NCBI GenBank assembly: GCA_050954865.1
Contig: JBPBQN010000050.1
Location: forward strand, 1-5,940
Source of the DNA: Mucilaginibacter_A sp050954865
GTDB lineage: Bacteria; Bacteroidota; Bacteroidia; Sphingobacteriales; Sphingobacteriaceae
Reading direction: 5' to 3'
DNA: 5,940 nucleotides
Under the pieces are notes generated by a model, which was given only the letters and a program-made list of their open reading frames with translations, ran no database searches and was not told the DNA's origin. Within the stretch, counting starts at the first letter, position 1. Each line of letters starts with the position of its first letter. The position numbers were made by a program, and so were the translations under genes. Below, one piece after another: positions 1 to 5,529 of the stretch.

Positions 1-630
1 GTGATGATCGCCGTCAACCTCAATATGGCGTTCCAGATAATATTTAATTTGCGAAATACTGTCCGGAAAACGCTTGTTCAAATCGTTCACCATCGATAAA
101 AACATGCCCGGAATCAAATCTTCCCGACCAAAAGTAAAAATAGCGGCTTGCAAATACGCTTTGTTGCTGCGAATGATCTCGAACGTAAAATCCACAAATT
201 TTTGTGCGCTAAAAGAAGTCTTTCCGGCAGCAAAAGCTTGCTGAAAATTACCGGTTTTTTGCAACGTTTCCACAAAACGGTTTATCGATTCGATATCGCA
301 GCCAATTTGTTCCATCGCTTTCAAATACAGTTCAAAATGGCTGGTTCGCTGGCCTTCACTGTCCACATCGCTCTCCTCGCCCACCACAATTTCGTTGATC
401 AGATAGCGCGTATCCGCATCGCCTTTTGGGAACCACGGAACAGACGTGCAGGTAAGCTGATTTTGCAACGATTTCAACAACGACATAAAATCCCAAACAG
501 CATAAACGTGCGATTGCATAAAAATTTTCAAATCTTCTGGCGTATGGATTACGCCATAAACCGCATGGTTTACAATCTGCTGGCGCAGCGGCTCAATGCT
601 ATTCTGGATTTTGCTGATATAAGTTTGCAT
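1..630 (-). CDS. DUF3050 family protein (heme-oxygenase-like fold), C-terminal end cut off
   Basis: Reading the minus strand from the ATG at 628-630 gives an open frame of 210 codons that is still open at the window edge. The product matches what I know of the DUF3050 family: EDLKIFMQSHVYAVWDFMSL (residues 32-51), TCTSVPWFP (60-68), LINEIVVGEESD (77-88), SHFELYLKAM (97-106), FTFGREDLIPGMF (165-177) and YYLERHIEVDGDHH (197-210). Family members are only slightly longer, so perhaps 20-40 residues are missing. The family is of unknown function and is placed, as I recall, in the heme-oxygenase-like superfamily. The conserved E80, H98, E170, H202, D206 and H209 could be metal ligands, but that is inference. 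No signal peptide or membrane segment is visible, so it is probably cytosolic. It is divergent from mnmE, with no obvious functional link. Family assignment is confident; function is open. Confidence 0.88.
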   Translation of the reverse strand, partial: MQTYISKIQNSIEPLRQQIVNHAVYGVIHTPEDLKIFMQSHVYAVWDFMSLLKSLQNQLTCTSVPWFPKGDADTRYLINEIVVGEESDVDSEGQRTSHFELYLKAMEQIGCDIESINRFVETLQKTGNFQQAFAAGKTSFSAQKFVDFTFEIIRSNKAYLQAAIFTFGREDLIPGMFLSMVNDLNKRFPDSISQIKYYLERHIEVDGDHH

Positions 631-660
631 ACTGTTTTTATAAGGTAAAATTTGAAATTA

Positions 661-668
661 CGAAGGTA
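661..668 (-). promoter_or_regulatory. Candidate -7 box for the DUF3050 gene
   Basis: On the minus strand this reads TACCTTCG, one mismatch from the Bacteroidota -7 consensus TAnnTTTG, and lies 30 bases upstream of the ATG. That gives a short leader of roughly 25 bases. No convincing TTTG -33 box is seen at the expected 19-21 base distance, so support is moderate. Confidence 0.4.
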
Positions 669-730
669 CAACGCCATCAGTTTTAGCGTTTCTGCGGATT
701 GTCAAATTAGCAAAGCCGGTTTCATTTTTC

Positions 731-738
731 GATTTTTG
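731..738 (+). promoter_or_regulatory. Weak candidate -7 box for mnmE
   Basis: GATTTTTG differs from TAnnTTTG only at the first base and ends 8 bases before the mnmE ATG. If real, the mRNA would be almost leaderless. There is no Shine-Dalgarno sequence before this ATG and no clear -33 box, so the site is suggestive only. Confidence 0.25.
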
Positions 739-746
739 CAGCCGTT

Positions 747-2126
747 ATGACGAACCAAATTCAAACCGAAGATACCATTGTTGCCTTATCAACCGCCAAC
801 GGACTGGGCGCAATTGCCGTTGTCCGGCTTTCCGGTCCGCAGGCTTTGCAAATTGTACAAACTGTTTTTAGGGGGAAAAACTTGCTGAAACAGGCATCGC
901 ACACGCTTCATTTTGGGTCGATTGTAGATGGCGACGTGGTTTTGGATGAAGTGGTTGTGGCGCTGTTTATCGCCCCAAAATCTTACACCAAAGAGGATGT
1001 GGTAGAAATCAGCTGTCATGGCTCGCCATATATTGTGCAATCCATCATCAAATTATTGCTGGTAAAAGGAGCACGCGCCGCCAAACCCGGCGAATTTACA
1101 TTACGTGCTTTTTTAAACGGACAATTGGATTTATCTCAGGCTGAGGCAGTTGCAGATTTGATTGCTTCCGATTCTAAAGCTTCACACCAAATTGCGATGC
1201 AACAACTGCGCGGCGGTTTTAGCAACCAATTGCAGGTTTTGCGGGAGAAGCTGGTCAATTTTGCCTCACTAATTGAGCTGGAACTGGATTTTGGCGAAGA
1301 AGATGTAGAATTTGCCAACCGCGATCAGTTGAAAACCTTAATCCTGGAAATCAACAAAGTTATTTTTGAGCTGATCCGTTCTTTTGAACTGGGAAACGTG
1401 ATCAAACAAGGCGTAAACACGGTAATTGCCGGAAGGCCAAACGCCGGAAAATCAACTTTATTAAATGCGTTGCTGAATGAAGAGCGCGCGATTATCAGTC
1501 CGATTCCCGGAACCACACGCGATACAATTGAAGAAATTTTAAACATTGGTGGCGTTAATTTCAGGCTGATTGACACGGCCGGCATCCGCGAAGCAACCGA
1601 TGCAATTGAAGCTATTGGCGTGCAAAAAACGATGGATAAAATCAGCACTTCGGCTTTGCTGGTGTATGTTTTTGATGTGAACGAATTATCGGAAACCGAA
1701 CTAAAAAATGATTTGCAAAACCTGCAACGCGAAGGAATGCCAATCCTCGCTGTGGCTAATAAAATAGATTTAGCCGATAAAAACAGCATTGCTTTTTCAC
1801 TTCCTGAAAACGTTAAATACTTGGCAATTTCTGCCCAGCAAAAACAGCATATTGAGGAACTGAAAACGCTGATTTACGATACCGCCATACAAGGCCGTTT
1901 AACCGGTGAAGAAACGGTAATTACCAATATCCGCCATCTGGAAGCTTTAAAACGCACTAACGATGCACTGGAACACGTGCTTTACGGCATGGAAAATCCG
2001 GTAACTTCTGATTTTTTGGCGATGGATATTAAACAGGCTTTGTATTATCTGGGCGAAATTACAGGTGCCGTTACTACGGATGATTTGCTGGAGAATATTT
2101 TTAGTAAGTTTTGTATCGGAAAGTGA
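747..2126 (+). CDS. mnmE: tRNA uridine-5-carboxymethylaminomethyl modification GTPase MnmE
   Basis: Complete 459-residue MnmE (older names TrmE, ThdF), the usual family length. With MnmG it installs the carboxymethylaminomethyl group on wobble U34 of several tRNAs in the cytosol, using a methylene-THF-derived carbon and GTP hydrolysis. The N-terminal folate-binding domain spans about 1-120 (DTIVALST at 9-16, CHGSP 90-94, PGEFTLRAFLNG 114-125). A helical domain precedes and follows the inserted G domain (about 220-380). GTPase motifs are all present: P-loop GRPNAGKS 229-236, switch I GTTRDT 255-260, DTAG 276-279, NKID 338-341 and SA 362-363. The C-terminal CIGK (456-459) carries the catalytic cysteine C456. 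The ATG start fits the family N-terminus. The gene is intact although the inferred element attachment site lies in its last codons, so insertion has rebuilt a functional 3' end. Confidence 0.98.
   Translation: MTNQIQTEDTIVALSTANGLGAIAVVRLSGPQALQIVQTVFRGKNLLKQASHTLHFGSIVDGDVVLDEVVVALFIAPKSYTKEDVVEISCHGSPYIVQSIIKLLLVKGARAAKPGEFTLRAFLNGQLDLSQAEAVADLIASDSKASHQIAMQQLRGGFSNQLQVLREKLVNFASLIELELDFGEEDVEFANRDQLKTLILEINKVIFELIRSFELGNVIKQGVNTVIAGRPNAGKSTLLNALLNEERAIISPIPGTTRDTIEEILNIGGVNFRLIDTAGIREATDAIEAIGVQKTMDKISTSALLVYVFDVNELSETELKNDLQNLQREGMPILAVANKIDLADKNSIAFSLPENVKYLAISAQQKQHIEELKTLIYDTAIQGRLTGEETVITNIRHLEALKRTNDALEHVLYGMENPVTSDFLAMDIKQALYYLGEITGAVTTDDLLENIFSKFCIGK
2109..2126 (+). other. Inferred left attachment site (att core) in the 3' end of mnmE
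   Basis: These 18 bases encode FCIGK plus the stop, the most conserved part of mnmE. The equivalent 18-base segment is the known attachment core of SGI1-type islands in enterobacteria; from memory of that core, about 14 of 18 bases agree, which mostly reflects shared codons. A tyrosine recombinase gene follows within about 600 bases and base composition shifts here. The second copy, expected at the far end of the element, is outside the window, so the exact crossover position is inferred. Confidence 0.5.
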
Positions 2127-2165
2127 AGTTTGATAAATAACAACAATTAAATCGTTCTAAATATT

Positions 2166-2202
2166 AAAAAAGCCTCTTAAACAATAGTTAAGAGGCTTTT
2201 TT
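2166..2202 (+). terminator. Strong intrinsic terminator after mnmE (bidirectional type)
   Basis: A perfect 15-bp inverted repeat (AAAAAAGCCTCTTAA, loop ACAATAG, TTAAGAGGCTTTTTT) starts 39 bases after the mnmE stop. The GCCTCTTAA stem is flanked by A6 and T6 tracts, so it should stop transcription from either side. If the crossover lies inside the last mnmE codons, this terminator is carried by the element and serves mnmE only in the integrated state. If it is native to mnmE, the element boundary lies to its right. Confidence 0.92.
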
Positions 2203-2225
2203 AGTTTCTAATATTTTTATCTGAA

Positions 2226-2256
2226 TTTGTATTTTTTGTTTCTTTTTGTACCTTTA
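2226..2256 (+). promoter_or_regulatory. Bacteroidota-type promoter of the integration operon
   Basis: TTTG at 2226-2229 and TACCTTTA at 2249-2256 are separated by exactly 19 bases, matching the Bacteroidota TTTG-n19-TAnnTTTG layout with one mismatch in the last -7 base. Transcription would start near 2260-2265, just downstream of the terminator, and read into the zinc-finger/HTH and integrase genes. The leader would be about 100 bases long. Confidence 0.6.
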
Positions 2257-2264
2257 ATCATTCC

Positions 2265-2282
2265 TTGTACCTCGAGGTACAA
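2265..2282. promoter_or_regulatory. 18-bp perfect palindrome, candidate operator
   Basis: TTGTACCTCGAGGTACAA is a perfect 9+9 palindrome without a spacer, placed right at the predicted transcription start. Its half-site TTGTACCT occurs a third time at 2246-2253, overlapping the -7 box, 19 bases upstream of the copy in the palindrome. A dimeric regulator bound here would block the promoter. An element-encoded HTH protein is an obvious candidate ligand, but nothing shows which one. Confidence 0.6.
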
Positions 2283-2323
2283 AAAAGTATAGTTTTTTAA
2301 GTTGATTTTTGGAGATTGGAGAG

Positions 2324-2359
2324 ATGATGAAACATACAGAAACACATAGAAACAAGTAG
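2324..2359 (+). CDS. Possible 11-residue leader peptide
   Basis: A tiny reading frame, MMKHTETHRNK and TAG, ends 4 bases before the ATG of the zinc-finger/HTH gene. GGAG at 2311-2314 lies 9 bases before its first ATG, an ideal Shine-Dalgarno distance, whereas the main gene itself has no such site. It could act in translational coupling or leader-peptide control. It may also be chance, because it is very short and Bacteroidota rely little on Shine-Dalgarno pairing. Confidence 0.3.
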   Translation: MMKHTETHRNK

Positions 2360-2368
2360 AAACATGAG
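2329..2368 (+). repeat. Four in-phase 10-bp repeats ending in the start codon
   Basis: Units GAAACATACA, GAAACACATA, GAAACAAGTA and GAAACATGAG follow one another without gaps. GAAACA is invariant in all four, and the ATG of the HTH gene lies in the last unit. The period is about one DNA helical turn. Possible roles are a protein-binding array on one DNA face, arm-type sites for the recombinase, or an unstructured A-rich ribosome landing region. Confidence 0.7.
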
Positions 2369-2717
2369 TTCCACTATTCGGATCATAAGAATTTGTGTGG
2401 AGTGCCAAACGGAATTTACTGCTAAAACAACACTTACACGGTTTTGCAGCAAAAGCTGTAACGGTAAGAATCACAAAAGAAGAATTCGGAATTTAAAAAT
2501 CGAGGTCAGCAATAAGGAGACTATAGCTAAATCAACTTCGTTACAAGATATTAATCAAAAAGACTATCTAAATATTAATGAATCCTGCTTGTTAATTGGC
2601 ATTAGTAGGACAACGTTATGGCGATTAATTAAAAGCCAAAATCTAAAAGCGCATAAGGTTGGCAATCGGATAATTATTAAACGTATGGAATTGGAGCAAA
2701 TACTGAAACCAATATGA
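2364..2717 (+). CDS. Zinc-finger plus excisionase-like HTH protein (integrase partner)
   Basis: This 117-residue protein has two parts. At the N-terminus, C11-x2-C14 and C28-x3-C32 (CVEC ... FCSKSC) form a small zinc-ribbon-like finger. At about 66-115, YLNINESCLLIGISRTTLWR and following residues form a MerR/Xis-type winged HTH (HTH_17 style), with the wing in VGNRIIIKRMELEQIL. Such proteins occur in Bacteroidota directly upstream of tyrosine integrases. Its stop overlaps the integrase start (ATGA, 2714-2717), implying translational coupling. By family and position it is likely a recombination directionality factor, a regulator of the operon, or both. The basic linker NGKNHKRRIRNLK (33-45) may add DNA contacts. 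The start was chosen because it has the family MSS-I-R-I beginning; no Shine-Dalgarno precedes it. Role is inferred; DNA binding is confident. Confidence 0.88.
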   Translation: MSSTIRIIRICVECQTEFTAKTTLTRFCSKSCNGKNHKRRIRNLKIEVSNKETIAKSTSLQDINQKDYLNINESCLLIGISRTTLWRLIKSQNLKAHKVGNRIIIKRMELEQILKPI

Positions 2718-3841
2718 ATGAAAATAGAAGTGTTAAACTAAGGGAAAAGAAACTTAAAGATGGAAGGATAAGCCTTTACCTTGATATGTATCCACCTGTT
2801 TATATTGCTGAAACCGGTAAAGAAACCAGACGGGAATTTTTGAAAATTTATCTCTATAAAAAACCAAAAACTAGCACAGAAAAAGAGATAAACCGGGTTT
2901 CCAGAATCAAAGCTGAAAGTATCCGTTCAGAAAGGCAACTGATGTATCTTAATCAGAGCTTTGATCTATCCGGCAGGCATACAGGTAAAATGGACTTTTT
3001 AGCTTATTTTGAAGCAAAAGCCAAAAAACGTAATCAGTCAAAAGGTAATTATGATAACTGGTTTGGTACTTTGAAGTATTTAAAGGCTTACACAAAGGGT
3101 AATTGCAGATTTAGTGATGTTACTGAAAAATTTTGTGAGGGTTTTAAGGAATATTTAACAACAACCGTTTCATTTAAATCAGATGGCAGTAAGCTGGCAA
3201 AGAATTCACAATATGGCTACTTTAATAAGTTTCGTGCGGCTGTAAAGGAAGCATTTGAAGAAAAGCTATTTGTAAGTAACCCAATGCTAAGGGTTAAAGC
3301 TATTTCACAAGTGGAAACGCAACGTGAATATTTGACATTTGATGAGTTGAAGATGCTTTATGATAAGGAATGCCAGTTCCCGCTTTTAAAAAAAGCTTCG
3401 ATTTTTTCTGCTTTAACTGGTTTACGCTGGTCAGATGTTATTAAGCTTACCTGGAAGGAAGTTCAGCACTCTACAGAAAATGGTTATTTCATTCGCTTCA
3501 CTCAGCAAAAAACAAAAACTGTTGAAACACTTCCAATACCAGATAAAGCTTTTGAACAACTCGGAGCACGAGGGCTGGCTGAAGAAAAAATATTCAAAGG
3601 GTTAAAGTATTCATCTTATAATAATGAAAAACTTTCAGAATGGGTACTGAGTGCTGGCATTACCAAACATATTACCTTCCATTGCTTTAGGCACACTTAC
3701 GCTACCCTGCTTTTAACGTTTGGAATTGAGATTTATACAGTATCAAAAATGCTTGGACATGGCTATGTAAAGACTACTGAAATTTACGCAAAAATTGAGA
3801 ACAAGAAAAAAATTGAAGCTGCAAATGCGATAAAACTTTAA
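2714..3841 (+). CDS. Tyrosine recombinase (site-specific integrase)
   Basis: A 375-residue tyrosine integrase of the Bacteroidota type. The N-terminal arm-binding domain (about 5-75) is followed by a SAM-like core-binding domain (about 93-197) and the catalytic domain (about 205-365). Catalytic residues are all visible: R238 in TGLRWSD, the beta-hairpin lysine K266 or K268 in QQKTK, H323 and R326 in HCFRH, H349 in LGHG, and nucleophile Y358 in TTEIYAK. It should cut and rejoin DNA at the element ends, inferred to be the mnmE 3' end. The presence of an arm domain implies distinct arm sites near the ends, for which the 2329-2368 repeats are a candidate. It overlaps the HTH gene by 4 bases and is followed 3 bases later by the membrane protein gene. 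It looks intact and active. Confidence 0.96.
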   Translation: MNENRSVKLREKKLKDGRISLYLDMYPPVYIAETGKETRREFLKIYLYKKPKTSTEKEINRVSRIKAESIRSERQLMYLNQSFDLSGRHTGKMDFLAYFEAKAKKRNQSKGNYDNWFGTLKYLKAYTKGNCRFSDVTEKFCEGFKEYLTTTVSFKSDGSKLAKNSQYGYFNKFRAAVKEAFEEKLFVSNPMLRVKAISQVETQREYLTFDELKMLYDKECQFPLLKKASIFSALTGLRWSDVIKLTWKEVQHSTENGYFIRFTQQKTKTVETLPIPDKAFEQLGARGLAEEKIFKGLKYSSYNNEKLSEWVLSAGITKHITFHCFRHTYATLLLTFGIEIYTVSKMLGHGYVKTTEIYAKIENKKKIEAANAIKL

Positions 3842-3844
3842 ACA

Positions 3845-5005
3845 ATGAATTTACTTAAAAAGAACCCTGTAAGAATTGAGGATTGGGAGATGAATGTGTG
3901 GTTATACATGGTCTTAGAGTACATTGGTATTTATGATGACACAGACTTTGTGAATCGCTTAAGATACTTGAACGTAGGTGCAAGTCTGTTTAAGAAAAAC
4001 GGCTATTCTTATCATGAATACTTAGAATTTCATCGATCTAAAGCACGCTTTATTTCTTTGACGCTAAAGTTTATATGTTTTGTATTTTTTGCATATGGTG
4101 TAATGATTTTTTTAGCGGGAGGATCAATATTTGTTCTTCTGATATCATCTCTCCGAGCTTTTTGTTTATGCCGTATGCTTGTTAATTCAAAAAGGCGTAG
4201 TAATATAATAAACCTTGATAAAACGCTATTAACACCTACCGGTATTCAAAACCTACACAAGATTGTTGAAGTTTCATTATGTGATGAATCGAGAATTACA
4301 AAGCTTGCGAAGAAATTCTTTTGGAATGAAGGAGAAGAATTGGAGCCAGATACTTTTCAAAGTGTACCAGTACCACCAATTCTTGATTTGCCTTTTAACG
4401 AGCAGATAGATAACGCACCTGCTGCATCTTTTCATAATAAATTATTAGAGATAACTTTCAAGAACGAAGAAGGAGAAGAATTGGAGCCAGATACTTCTCA
4501 AATTGTACAAACTCTACCAATTCCTGATTCTCCTTTTAGCGAGCAGAGAGATAACTCGCCTGCTGTATCCTTTCATGATAAATTATTGAAAATAGCTTCC
4601 CAAAAAAACAAGTTTAATAATATGCCTATGAAGGAAGTCATTAATTTTTTTAGCATCATGTGTTGCAAAGCTTGTGAAGGTGAAGTACCTCAAATGAGTG
4701 AGGACGATTATATCTGGTTTTTAGATACAGCATTTTTAGGAGGAGACAATTCAACCAAAATAAGTGTCAGCGGTAGAAATAATAGAGCTATGTATGATGT
4801 TTTTCATGAATTCTATAATTACTCCTATGACAAAGGTTTTACTAAAAAACGTAATAACAGAGAAAAATACATCAGGTTGCTAGTTGACCATTTTGTTGAT
4901 TTCGATTTAAAAACGGTGAATGATAATTTCAGAACATCCATCAACAACTACGGACAAAAAATAAAAGATAAGTACAAAGATGCCTTACAATTAATACAAT
5001 TATAA
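3845..5005 (+). CDS. Unrecognised membrane protein with internal tandem duplication
   Basis: I do not recognise this 386-residue protein. The N-terminal part (1-68) is soluble and rich in aromatic residues. A long hydrophobic stretch (about 69-108) is enough for one or two membrane segments and ends in the basic NSKRRS (114-119). An acidic, proline-rich middle (162-255) consists of two 47-residue copies, each opening with EGEELEPDT and carrying SFH[ND]KLL. The C-terminal part (about 259-386) is helical and charged, with CCKAC at 273-277 and a basic KKRNNREKYIRLL segment at 334-346; similar C-terminal regions occur in other Bacteroidota element proteins of unknown role. There is no signal peptide. 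It starts 3 bases after the integrase stop, so it is co-transcribed and probably co-regulated with recombination. It may be a regulator, an accessory recombination factor or cargo; no function can be assigned. Confidence 0.8.
   Translation: MNLLKKNPVRIEDWEMNVWLYMVLEYIGIYDDTDFVNRLRYLNVGASLFKKNGYSYHEYLEFHRSKARFISLTLKFICFVFFAYGVMIFLAGGSIFVLLISSLRAFCLCRMLVNSKRRSNIINLDKTLLTPTGIQNLHKIVEVSLCDESRITKLAKKFFWNEGEELEPDTFQSVPVPPILDLPFNEQIDNAPAASFHNKLLEITFKNEEGEELEPDTSQIVQTLPIPDSPFSEQRDNSPAVSFHDKLLKIASQKNKFNNMPMKEVINFFSIMCCKACEGEVPQMSEDDYIWFLDTAFLGGDNSTKISVSGRNNRAMYDVFHEFYNYSYDKGFTKKRNNREKYIRLLVDHFVDFDLKTVNDNFRTSINNYGQKIKDKYKDALQLIQL
4328..4609 (+). repeat. In-frame 141-bp tandem duplication inside the membrane protein gene
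   Basis: Copies start at 4328 and 4469. The first 28 bases are identical (GAAGGAGAAGAATTGGAGCC onward); the rest differs at about twenty positions before similarity fades in the last few codons. The period is exactly 47 codons, so the frame is kept. The divergence suggests an old duplication kept by selection rather than recent slippage. Confidence 0.92.
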
Positions 5006-5067
5006 CATATAACAAAGATCAATTGATTAACAGGTTAACATTGTGGCGTATTAAAAAACACCTGCAC

Positions 5068-5406
5068 ATGGAAAATCCTTTTCAAGAACTACAGCGGCAG
5101 CTCAATTATATTGAAACACTTATTTTAGAGTTGAAATCCTCCAATTCTATTAATGCTGTTAAACCCGACGATGAACTACTAACGATAGACCAGGCTTCGG
5201 ATTTACTTAATCTAGCAAAGCCAACTATCTATTCGCTTAGTGCTTCTTCAAAAATTCCTGTTATTAAAAAAGGTAAACGCTTGTATTTTTCCCGGAAGGA
5301 GTTATTGGACTGGTTAAAGTCCGGAAGACGAAAAACTATCGATGAAATAGAGAATGAAGCTGCCGATTACATTATAAGTAATAAGTATACAGCAAAAAGA
5401 ACATAA
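5068..5406 (+). CDS. Excisionase-family HTH DNA-binding protein
   Basis: From the ATG at 5068 this is a 112-residue protein. An N-terminal amphipathic helix (FQELQRQLNYIETLILELK, 5-23) probably dimerises. It is followed by a winged HTH of the excisionase/HTH_17 type (LLTIDQASDLLNLAKPTIYS at 37-56, with wing VIKKGKRLYFSRKELLDWLK at 65-84) and a charged tail. This MENPF-start layout is common for small HTH proteins next to replication genes on Bacteroidota elements. An in-frame TTG at 5023 would add 15 residues, but the family N-terminus favours the ATG. A 62-base gap separates it from the membrane protein gene, so it may have its own promoter. Likely roles are excision factor or regulator of the downstream replication gene. 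It is distinct from the zinc-finger HTH protein and lacks cysteines altogether. Confidence 0.85.
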   Translation: MENPFQELQRQLNYIETLILELKSSNSINAVKPDDELLTIDQASDLLNLAKPTIYSLSASSKIPVIKKGKRLYFSRKELLDWLKSGRRKTIDEIENEAADYIISNKYTAKRT

Positions 5407-5409
5407 AAA

Positions 5410-5437
5410 AAGCGGGATCATCGCCATGATTCCGCTT
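5410..5437. terminator. Hairpin after the HTH gene, terminator-like
   Basis: AAGCGGGATCAT and ATGATTCCGCTT form a 12-bp stem (one G-U pair) around the loop CGCC, starting 3 bases after the stop codon. An A7 run precedes it, but no T tract follows on the plus strand. It is thus a canonical terminator only for minus-strand transcripts; on the plus strand it may pause, terminate weakly or protect the 3' end of the mRNA. Confidence 0.5.
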
Positions 5438-5448
5438 CAAATGATTTT

Positions 5449-5504
5449 GTTCAGAAATCTCTCCTAAACGCATATAACAGCGCTAAGGTAGAGTATTTCT
5501 GAAC
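5449..5504. repeat. Long imperfect inverted repeat upstream of the VapE-like gene
   Basis: The arms GTTCAGAAAT (5449-5458) and ATTTCTGAAC (5495-5504) are perfect. Pairing continues inward as CTCT with AGAG and CC with GG, with single-base bulges at 5494 and 5489. A small CGC/GCG pairing near the apex (5469-5471 with 5480-5482) is possible. It ends 25 bases before the next start codon. It could be a structured mRNA leader, an operator pair or part of a replication origin. Together with 5410-5437 it fills nearly all of the 123-base gap. Confidence 0.6.
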
Positions 5505-5529
5505 GAATTACAATTTAATAATTTAATTC

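Noticed and set aside
148..648. Plus-strand open frame of 166 codons
   Set aside because: It lies antisense to the DUF3050 gene, whose minus-strand product matches a known family along its whole visible length; the plus-strand product has no recognisable features.
789..1789. Three minus-strand open frames inside mnmE
   Set aside because: They are antisense to a complete, motif-perfect MnmE; the low stop frequency comes from mnmE codon use.
2329..2368. CRISPR-like array
   Set aside because: The repeats are only 10 bases with no spacers, and no cas gene is nearby.
2217..2474. Minus-strand open frame of 85 codons at the element's left end
   Set aside because: It overlaps the promoter, palindrome, repeats and the start of the zinc-finger HTH gene, and its product looks like translated AT-rich noncoding sequence.
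2691..2717. Frameshift or broken fusion between the HTH gene and the integrase
   Set aside because: The ATGA overlap is a normal coupling arrangement, and both proteins have complete domain boundaries.
5023..5067. TTG start extending the second HTH protein by 15 residues
   Set aside because: There is no ribosome-binding signal, and the ATG at 5068 gives the MENPF beginning typical of this protein type.
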